A DNA stretch of 7,220 bases from an uncultured Porphyromonadaceae bacterium. GTDB taxonomy: Bacteria; Bacteroidota; Bacteroidia; Bacteroidales; Muribaculaceae. The notes below the pieces were generated by a model that saw nothing but the letters and a program-made list of their open reading frames with translations, did no database searches and was not told the DNA's origin. The first letter of the stretch is position 1. Each line of letters starts with the position of its first letter. The DNA is taken from assembly GCA_947175225.1 (NCBI GenBank), contig CAMWLX010000178.1, positions 1-7,220 on the forward strand, read 5' to 3'. Positions 1 through 5,261 of this stretch are shown here, in pieces. The position numbers were made by a program, and so were the translations under genes.

Positions 1-2
1 GT

Positions 3-1922
3 GCTGTCGAGAATTCAAAGAATGGTATCCAGCTTCTGAACAATCTTATGATTCCGACTTTGACGGTTAGTGATGCTCTTGGAACCATCCAGGCGGTAGG
101 TCAGACCGTACAGGTCCGTATCAATGGACGCGAATCATCGATTGATCAGGTACGTGCATTGTTGCCGGAAACAATCAAGCGTGTCGAATGGATCGATAAT
201 CCCGGGCTTCGATATGGAGGAGCCAACTATGTGCTCAACCTTATAGTCACAAATCCGACCGTGGGCGGTTCTTTAATTGCTGAGGCACGTCCGGCTCTCA
301 ATACGGCATGGGGAGAATTCAACGCAGATGCAAAGTTCAATGTAGGTCGCTCACAATGGGAGTTTGGTGGAAATTACAAACTCACCAATAAAATCAAATC
401 TCACAGGGATTATAGTGAGACATTTACCTATAACGACGGGACATCAATTACCCGCGACGAAACCTCTCTTGGCGGCATGCTTGACAACTCAATGGCAGAT
501 GTTTGGGCTTCATATAATTATATAAAACCTGATACCACAGTGTTTATGGCTGAGTTCGGCTTCCATCAGAATATAAATGAACGCCGGGCATACCGTGGAC
601 TTCTATCTTTAAGCAATGGAAGTGAAGATATTTTGCTTGACGACGTAAATGGAGCTGATGGAAGTACACCCTCGCTGTCTCTTTACTGGCAACAGAATTT
701 CAAAAATAGGCAGATGCTGATCCTTAGCCTCAACAGCTCGTTCTATAGCGGACATTCATTCTCGGATTACATCGAGCATCACATTAAAGATGAAGTGGGG
801 AGCGGACCGATTACGGATATAAATACAAATATTAGAGACAAAAACTTAGCATATGCGGCAGAGGCAAATTATGTTAAGAACTGGCGAGATTCCCGCTTTA
901 CTGCCGGAGTCTCCTATACAGCGAACCGTAATCGTTCGGAATATGAGAATTTAGGGGGTGAAATATTCCACCAGCGTCAAGATAAACTGTATTTCTTTGC
1001 AGAATATTTCAGGAGATTTGGCAAATGGTCTGCCACAGTAGGGATGGGTATGCAGTATACCGATTTCCTTTTCAAGGAATCAAATAAGGGTAATCATTCA
1101 TGGAGCCCGCGTCCGCAAGCAACCGTAACATATTCCCTTAATCAAAGCCATAATTTCCGTCTTAGCTTCACATCGTGGCAGTCAGCACCCTCTTTGGCAG
1201 AAACCAATACCGTGCCGCTTCAGCTTGACGGTTTTCAGTGGCGTATAGGAAACCAGAGTCTCAAAACGGCAAGTTCCTATATGCTCACTTTCCGGTATGG
1301 TTTCAATCTCCCTCGTGTAAACGGCTCTTTCGGCATACGTGCGTTTACATCCCCCAATGCCATTACCCCGATCCTTTATTGGGATAATGACCGACTAATC
1401 ACAAGCTATGAGAACAGCCGAGGTCTTAAGAACCTGTCTTTCTTCCTTGCTCCTCAAGTTGAGATAATCCCGGACTGGTTGATGGCAAGCGGTTATATAG
1501 AGTATAGAATGGAGAAAATGCGCGGGTCAGGCTATTCCTTCAGCAACAATGCATGGAGCGGCAATGCTTCCATAATGTTGAGTCACTGGGGATTCGTGCT
1601 TTCCGGACAATACGTCAGAGCCCAACGTGACTTATGGGGTGAAAAAATATCATGGAGAGAAGATATCAATATAATAGCTCTCAGCTATAATTGGAAGTCT
1701 TGGAGATTTGGAGCAGGCATCATCATGCCATTCGGAAAATATGACCAGGGGAGCAAATCACTGAGCAAATGGAATCGTAATGAACAGCACATGCGTCTTG
1801 ATATGCGTATGCCATATCTCTCTGTAAGCTATAACCTGCAATGGGGCAGACAAAAACGGGGGGCAAATAAGCTAATAGATGTTGATGCCAATGCTGATCG
1901 TTCGACTGCCGGAGGAAGATAA
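3..1922 (+). CDS. TonB-dependent receptor-like outer-membrane beta-barrel protein, 5' end missing
   Basis: The reading frame is open from the window edge (first full codon at 3) to TAA at 1920-1922, so the ATG at 48 is internal and the N-terminus (signal peptide, usual carboxypeptidase-like domain and start of the plug) lies upstream. About 639 residues are visible. Near the front are plug-like hallmarks: VRINGRES, then RVEWIDNPGLRYGG, matching the 'INGR...I.RVE.I.NPG.RYG' pattern of Bacteroidales OMP_b-brl_3 / TonB-dependent receptor-like proteins. The rest is long alternating aromatic/polar sequence typical of a large OM barrel, and YLSVSYNLQWGRQ about 22 residues before the end resembles the last strand of this family. 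It should sit in the outer membrane; the substrate cannot be told. No SusD-like partner is visible. It is convergent with the lipoprotein gene, with zero spacing. Family assignment is recalled from motif patterns, without a search. Confidence 0.85.
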   Translation, partial: AVENSKNGIQLLNNLMIPTLTVSDALGTIQAVGQTVQVRINGRESSIDQVRALLPETIKRVEWIDNPGLRYGGANYVLNLIVTNPTVGGSLIAEARPALNTAWGEFNADAKFNVGRSQWEFGGNYKLTNKIKSHRDYSETFTYNDGTSITRDETSLGGMLDNSMADVWASYNYIKPDTTVFMAEFGFHQNINERRAYRGLLSLSNGSEDILLDDVNGADGSTPSLSLYWQQNFKNRQMLILSLNSSFYSGHSFSDYIEHHIKDEVGSGPITDINTNIRDKNLAYAAEANYVKNWRDSRFTAGVSYTANRNRSEYENLGGEIFHQRQDKLYFFAEYFRRFGKWSATVGMGMQYTDFLFKESNKGNHSWSPRPQATVTYSLNQSHNFRLSFTSWQSAPSLAETNTVPLQLDGFQWRIGNQSLKTASSYMLTFRYGFNLPRVNGSFGIRAFTSPNAITPILYWDNDRLITSYENSRGLKNLSFFLAPQVEIIPDWLMASGYIEYRMEKMRGSGYSFSNNAWSGNASIMLSHWGFVLSGQYVRAQRDLWGEKISWREDINIIALSYNWKSWRFGAGIIMPFGKYDQGSKSLSKWNRNEQHMRLDMRMPYLSVSYNLQWGRQKRGANKLIDVDANADRSTAGGR

Positions 1923-2351
1923 TCACGAGGATTTAAGGGTGAAGTTTACAGAGGCATCGGCATGTCCGTAGTCCCATGAGTTGTGCTTGTCAGCATCTTT
2001 ATATTTCATTTTGACGTTGACGGAATCGGGCTGGAGGTCGGAAGTTTCAGGGATGCAGACAACTTTTATTTCAGGAAGTAATTCATACCCTTTTATTTCA
2101 TAGTATCCTTTTGAGTCGGTGATGGTCTCTTCCAAGTAGTAAATACCGGAAGGTGTGTCAGGATATGTCACTCGAATTTCTGTATTACGGACTTCATTTC
2201 CGTCTTCATCAGTTACTGCACCCTTGACTACAAAATTACCCGTAGGCATTCCGTACATCAATGCCGATTCTGAGCAACTGCTGAAGCCGAGTAGGGTAAG
2301 GAATGAGGAACATATAGTGGAGAGGAAGATCCTATGACTGAAGAGTTTCAT
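1923..2351 (-). CDS. Putative lipoprotein of the Bacteroidales rSAM/lipoprotein type
   Basis: A 142-aa protein from ATG at 2351-2349 to TGA at 1925-1923. Residues 1-25 form a signal peptide with a hydrophobic core (FLSTICSSFLTLLGFSS), and Cys26 follows in a lipobox-like LGFSSC, so it is probably lipidated and envelope-anchored. The mature part begins YGMPTGNFVVKGAVTDEDGN (33-52), a pattern I associate with the Bacteroidales family called 'putative lipoprotein, rSAM/lipoprotein system'. Residues 38-139 read like one transthyretin/carboxypeptidase-regulatory-like beta-sandwich, with a second turn at TDSKGYYEI (78-86). The usual radical SAM partner is not in the window, so that link is only a family-level inference. 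The gene has its own copy of the ATGCAGTATT-N13-TATCT promoter, which suggests co-regulation with the sigma-barrel fusion. Function unknown. Confidence 0.82.
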   Translation of the reverse strand: MKLFSHRIFLSTICSSFLTLLGFSSCSESALMYGMPTGNFVVKGAVTDEDGNEVRNTEIRVTYPDTPSGIYYLEETITDSKGYYEIKGYELLPEIKVVCIPETSDLQPDSVNVKMKYKDADKHNSWDYGHADASVNFTLKSS

Positions 2352-2384
2352 ATCTATATAATTATAAGTTATTGTTGTCTATTG

Positions 2385-2415
2385 TATAGATATTGAATTA
2401 TTGTGAATACTGCAT
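2385..2415 (-). promoter_or_regulatory. Putative ECF-type promoter of the lipoprotein gene (copy 1 of 3)
   Basis: On the minus strand ATGCAGTATT (2415-2406) is followed by 13 nt and then TATCTATA (2392-2385). The element lies 33 nt upstream of the lipoprotein ATG. Identical boxes at identical spacing precede the barrel gene and the sigma gene. A T-tract lies about 10 nt upstream of the first box. Calling these -35 and -10 boxes is an inference from geometry and repetition. Confidence 0.7.
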
Positions 2416-2476
2416 GCTGAATGGAAAAAAACTTATACAATCGGTATATTTGGAGTGGGCAAAAAGAAGGTCTTAA

Positions 2477-2614
2477 TCACTTTTTGTGATTTAGTGTGAA
2501 GTTCAGGGTCTTTTTTGCTGATCCACGATGTCTGTTTAATTGTTTAGGAGCATGCGAGGGAAGGGGGGGCTTTTTGAAATTTCGGTATTCCTTGACAGAT
2601 TTTGCCGGCAAAGA
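2477..2614. repeat. Possible dispersed-repeat or insertion fragment abutting the transporter remnant
   Basis: This stretch sits between the lipoprotein promoter and the point where formate/nitrite transporter homology begins. On the minus strand it is open and encodes a basic peptide containing FKKPPLPSHAPKQLNRHRGSAKK and ending LNFTLNHKK, with no ATG start (the open frame begins at a GTG inside the antisense of the transporter remnant). The plus strand has several stops. It includes a G7 run (about 2563-2569) and a small inverted repeat, AATCAC-TTTTT-GTGATT (2475-2491). The peptide pattern seems familiar to me from short spurious ORFs in Bacteroidales genomes, hence the repeat suggestion. 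I see no transposase, terminal repeats or target duplication, and cannot confirm copy number. Confidence 0.25.
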
Positions 2615-2728
2615 ATCATTTTGTATATTCTTCCGGCTACCATAGGCAATATCATAGGCGGTGCAATCTTCGTAGGGTGTCTGTACTGGTATCTTCACAG
2701 ATTGGTGAAATCAGAAAGAGAAGCCTAA
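2615..2728 (+). pseudogene. 3' remnant of a formate/nitrite transporter (FNT/FocA family) gene
   Basis: The plus-strand frame from about 2615 to TAA at 2726-2728 encodes ILPATIGNIIGGAIFVGCLYW followed by YLHRLVKSEREA. This matches the last transmembrane segment of FNT channels, which in FocA-type proteins reads close to NLIPVTIGNIIGG..LVG..YW. Full-length FNT proteins are roughly 260-290 residues; only about the last 37 are here. The frame upstream has stops at 2519 and 2537, and I find no earlier FNT segments in any plus frame between 2490 and 2615, so this is a truncated, presumably non-functional remnant. Its last 18 bp overlap the 3' end of the convergent barrel gene. The family call rests on one motif block but that block is distinctive. 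Confidence 0.65.
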
Positions 2729-3286
2729 TGAAGCTGAGAATCCTCCTGTATTATATTTTTCGTTTCCTTCGTCTATCCCCCCGGGACCGATCAAGAAATG
2801 AGACAGGATGGCATTCTGATATGTGTATCCAATCTTAAAATATACCCCACAACGATCGCTTGTCCTCACCCTTAGGCCTACGGAAGGATAGAGGTAAAAT
2901 CCATAATCTATTCCGCAGTTACCAAGCATTCCTGTGCTGTTTCCTTGGAATGTATAACCAGCTTTGGCATCAACGAAAGCCGTAAAAAATCGGTTGATGG
3001 TGAAGTCTTTGCGTATATCTCCGTATACAGGGTAAACATTATTCCAAAATTCGGCATCAATATTCCACATAATAGAAGCGCCGGCGCCGACAAACATCTG
3101 TGGCTTGACGAAATATGCACCATGAGTCGAGGAAATGCCAATCTGTGCAGCAGCAAACTCCCGAGAAGCGACAACATCTGCCTCTACATCACCACTGTAT
3201 TTTAAATGTTGAGGGAAAAGCTCTCCTGTGGATATAGCCGCGAAGAACATCGCTGTTGCAATTCGAGGGGAAATTTTTGATTTCAT
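2711..3286 (-). CDS. Small secreted outer-membrane beta-barrel protein
   Basis: A 191-aa protein from ATG at 3286-3284 to TGA at 2713-2711. I chose this start because residues 1-20 (MKSKISPRIATAMFFAAIST) form a plausible signal peptide. The frame can be extended to a GTG at 3388 overlapping the sigma stop codon, but the added 34 residues are not signal-like and span the putative promoter. The mature region has alternating strands with blocks such as GAYFVKPQMFVGAGASIMW (56-74), TAFVDAKAGYTF (102-113), GFYLYPSVGLRVR (129-141) and GVYFKIGYTYQ (147-157), and ends GGFSASLGFSF with a C-terminal Phe, the usual outer-membrane insertion signal. It resembles generic Bacteroidales small OM barrels; the ligand or role is unknown. 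It lies 98 bp downstream of the sigma-barrel fusion on the same strand and carries its own copy of the shared promoter, so it may be transcribed alone as well as by read-through. Confidence 0.82.
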   Translation of the reverse strand: MKSKISPRIATAMFFAAISTGELFPQHLKYSGDVEADVVASREFAAAQIGISSTHGAYFVKPQMFVGAGASIMWNIDAEFWNNVYPVYGDIRKDFTINRFFTAFVDAKAGYTFQGNSTGMLGNCGIDYGFYLYPSVGLRVRTSDRCGVYFKIGYTYQNAILSHFLIGPGGIDEGNEKYNTGGFSASLGFSF

Positions 3287-3334
3287 GTAAATTGATGTTT
3301 TATTATTCGTATATAATCTGAATTGACTTCTATT

Positions 3335-3365
3335 TATAGATACGGATGACAAGGAAATACTGCAT
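3335..3365 (-). promoter_or_regulatory. Putative ECF-type promoter of the barrel gene (copy 2 of 3)
   Basis: On the minus strand ATGCAGTATT (3365-3356) is followed by exactly 13 nt and TATCTATA (3342-3335), 48 nt upstream of the barrel gene ATG. Both boxes match copy 1 base for base while the 13-nt spacer differs almost entirely (shared C three bases before TATCT), as expected for two contact sites with a neutral spacer. An A/T-rich tract lies just upstream. The element occupies the gap after the sigma gene stop, supporting a separate transcript for the barrel gene. Confidence 0.72.
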
Positions 3366-3384
3366 GATATTTTTAGAAAAATAA

Positions 3385-5076
3385 TCACCAGCTGAAGCGG
3401 AAGCCGATCGGAATCGAGAGGCTCCAGGGCTCATCGTCGGTCCAGATATTGGGAACCTTGCATTCCTGAGGGAAGTGATAGCGGAGCGAGGGCTCTATGA
3501 AGATATCTACTCGCTTTGAGAGCCGGAATGCCGCGCCAATATTTCCACCCACCGACCATACAGCCTTTGAATCGAAACTGCCACTTTGGCAGTAAGGATT
3601 CGGAGCAATATGTGCATATGAATAGATAGGAATATCTACTTTTCCTCCCAATCCGAAGTAAAGTTTGATTCTGGGAGATGTGTAAGCATAGAGGTTTACT
3701 TTTAAAGGAAACCCAAGATAATGCCAATGGCAGGTGGCTACATCGTTGCCGTTAGATGAATAGCGTTCAAAATCAGTGTGAAGATAAGAATAGACTATAC
3801 CTGATTCCAATCCAAGCCAAGATGAGAAACGCTTTTCTACCGCCAAAGCGAAAGAGATTGGGAGATGATGGCGGCGAGAGAAAGAATTAAGATAATCGTC
3901 AGGAGTTACTTGCCTGTCATATTGGGGTATACGCGTACGAACCTCTGGCTCGGACATGTGATCGTCTTCTTGGGGGTCATCTATATCAGGGGGAATGATA
4001 GGGGTAAAGCTATCGTTTAATGAACTATCGTCTATCTCAAATCCACTGAAAGCAAATGCTCCGGCATCGCATGATATGCTTGCAGACCAATTTTTGCTTT
4101 TGGCTGCTTTCGGTGGCAACTGTGCAAAGTGTTGGTCGAGGTAGCTATCAGAGCTATCATCAGAGGTTGGTCGTGGTAGGGTTGCAGTCTTTGATGGAGG
4201 AGAAGAAATTCCGGCGGAATCGGATTTTAACACAGATTGAGTTGCAGATTCAGTCGCAGACTGAGCATCTGCAACAATGTTGTCAGATGATTTATTTTTG
4301 ATTGAAGCCGAAGACAGGATGGAAGTATATGTCATCGTTGCTTGAACGGTAGGCTTGGATTCTTCCTTCGGTGTTTCAGCTGGAACTTCCTTTGATTTAC
4401 CCTTTTTTCGCGCTGGCAGTTTTTTATGACTGGAAGCCGCCGAAAGATGATTGGGAATATGACGAGTGTCATTATGTCTGGCTATGAAGAGTATGCCTGA
4501 AGATACAAGAAGAATCAATAAGGAAATGAGTCCGGTACGGAGCTGATAGTCTCTTATCAATTCGCGCAGACGAATTTTTGCATGGAAAAGTTGGGAAGAG
4601 GAAGAATTGGGGGCAATGCCGAGAATATCGGAAATCTCCTTATGAGACTTTCCTTCAAGCACAGCGAGACGGAACACTTTCTGATAACCATCAGGCAACT
4701 TACGTATGAGGGATTCGATGGTGGCGAAGTCGATGATATCGTCAAGATCAGATTCTTCTGACGTTTCGGGTATTTCCTCAAGAATTGAAGTGACGGGCTG
4801 GGCCTGAAGGTATTTCAGGGAGAGGTTTTTCATTATTGTGGCAAGCCAGAAGTCGATGCGCTCCGGATCTTGGATAGTATCAAGGCGTGTAAAAGCAGCG
4901 ATGAAACCATCATGCAATATATCCTGGGCGCTGTCTTTGTCGCTGACATATCTGGCGATGACATGGAGCATGCGTGGAGCGAAGCGAGTGTAGAGTATGC
5001 TCATAGCATCTCTATCACCGCTTCTGCACTCCTCCACGAGTGTCTGATTGTCGATATTCAGGTCAAGGCTTTTCAC
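3385..5076 (-). CDS. ECF sigma factor fused to a membrane helix and a C-terminal OM-barrel-like domain
   Basis: One uninterrupted 563-codon frame. Residues 24-90 are sigma-70 region 2 (AMSILYTRFAPRMLHVIARYV, DSAQDILHDGF, FWLATIMKNLSLKYL). Residues 117-172 are region 4, with LPDGYQKVFRLAVLEGKSHKEISDILG and an atypical recognition helix NSSSSQLFHAKIRLREL in place of the common TVKSRL form. Residues 181-199 are a single hydrophobic helix (LISLLILLVSSGILFIA). Residues 200-330 are a Ser/Pro/Lys-rich linker. Residues 328-563 resemble an outer-membrane barrel with LPISFALAVEKRF, WHYLGFPLKVNLY, KLYFGLGGKV, DIFIEPSLRYHF and a terminal GFRFSW. A typical ECF sigma is about 170-200 residues, so the rest is extra. 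The start is GTG at 5076; the first in-frame ATG is codon 25, inside the conserved N-terminal segment. Likely role: membrane-tethered sigma controlling nearby envelope genes. Topology is inferred; basic residues flank both sides of the helix. Confidence 0.88.
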   Translation of the reverse strand: MKSLDLNIDNQTLVEECRSGDRDAMSILYTRFAPRMLHVIARYVSDKDSAQDILHDGFIAAFTRLDTIQDPERIDFWLATIMKNLSLKYLQAQPVTSILEEIPETSEESDLDDIIDFATIESLIRKLPDGYQKVFRLAVLEGKSHKEISDILGIAPNSSSSQLFHAKIRLRELIRDYQLRTGLISLLILLVSSGILFIARHNDTRHIPNHLSAASSHKKLPARKKGKSKEVPAETPKEESKPTVQATMTYTSILSSASIKNKSSDNIVADAQSATESATQSVLKSDSAGISSPPSKTATLPRPTSDDSSDSYLDQHFAQLPPKAAKSKNWSASISCDAGAFAFSGFEIDDSSLNDSFTPIIPPDIDDPQEDDHMSEPEVRTRIPQYDRQVTPDDYLNSFSRRHHLPISFALAVEKRFSSWLGLESGIVYSYLHTDFERYSSNGNDVATCHWHYLGFPLKVNLYAYTSPRIKLYFGLGGKVDIPIYSYAHIAPNPYCQSGSFDSKAVWSVGGNIGAAFRLSKRVDIFIEPSLRYHFPQECKVPNIWTDDEPWSLSIPIGFRFSW

Positions 5077-5081
5077 ATCAT

Positions 5082-5112
5082 ATAAGATACTGTATCACCC
5101 TTAATACTGCAT
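5082..5112 (-). promoter_or_regulatory. Putative autoregulatory ECF-type promoter of the sigma-barrel gene (copy 3 of 3)
   Basis: On the minus strand ATGCAGTATT (5112-5103) is followed by exactly 13 nt and TATCTTAT (5089-5082). The first box is identical to the two other copies; the second keeps TATCT and the C three bases upstream of it. An A/T tract lies upstream. The second box ends only 5 nt before the GTG start, so a transcript from here would be leaderless or nearly so, or translation would begin further in (GTG codon 14 or ATG codon 25). An ECF factor usually recognises its own promoter, which would make this the reference site for the regulon. Confidence 0.7.
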
Positions 5113-5128
5113 CGCTTAATAAAAAAAA

Positions 5129-5149
5129 TAACTTTGGAGGGTAAAGTTA
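5129..5149. promoter_or_regulatory. Perfect 7-bp inverted repeat in the divergent intergenic region
   Basis: TAACTTT (5129-5135) and AAAGTTA (5143-5149) form a perfect inverted repeat separated by GGAGGGT. It lies about 17 bp upstream of the putative -35 box of the sigma gene and about 110 bp before the TPR start, where a regulator site could serve either gene. The left arm plus the next base also reads TAACTTTG, matching the Bacteroidetes -7 consensus TAnnTTTG on the plus strand. Role unproven. Confidence 0.3.
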
Positions 5150-5224
5150 GGAAAATTTCAATGAATATTACTGTTAATTTTATCGAAAATTGCATTTTGG
5201 AGAGGGCGTTTGAAAAAAAAATAG

Positions 5225-5232
5225 TAAATTTG
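5225..5232 (+). promoter_or_regulatory. Candidate housekeeping -7 box of the TPR gene
   Basis: TAAATTTG matches the Bacteroidetes primary-sigma -7 consensus TAnnTTTG and ends 29 nt before the TPR ATG, which would give a leader of roughly 20-25 nt. TTTG motifs upstream (5196-5199 and 5209-5212) are not at the canonical 19-21 nt spacing (25 and 12 nt), so the -33 element is weak or absent. Confidence 0.4.
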
Positions 5233-5261
5233 CAGATTGAAGTTATAGAAATGAAATAACT

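Noticed and set aside
1050..1059. ATGCAGTATA on the plus strand, one base off the shared -35-like box.
   Set aside because: It is inside the receptor coding sequence, has no TATCT at the correct distance, and does not face a gene start.
2445..2452. TATATTTG on the plus strand, matching the Bacteroidetes -7 consensus TAnnTTTG.
   Set aside because: No TTTG at the proper upstream spacing and no plausible plus-strand gene follows; only the transporter remnant lies downstream.
2477..2698. 73-codon minus-strand open frame as a genuine gene.
   Set aside because: It lacks an ATG, begins inside the antisense of the FNT remnant, and has no signal or domain; treated as a possible repeat instead.
2694..2709. 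TTCAC-N6-GTGAA inverted repeat just after the barrel gene stop.
   Set aside because: Only 5 bp of stem and no T-tract on the minus strand, so it does not support an intrinsic terminator.
3287..3388. N-terminal extension of the barrel protein to a GTG overlapping the sigma gene stop (4-bp GTGA overlap).
   Set aside because: The extra 34 residues are not signal-like and cover the conserved promoter element; the ATG at 3286 gives a clear signal peptide.
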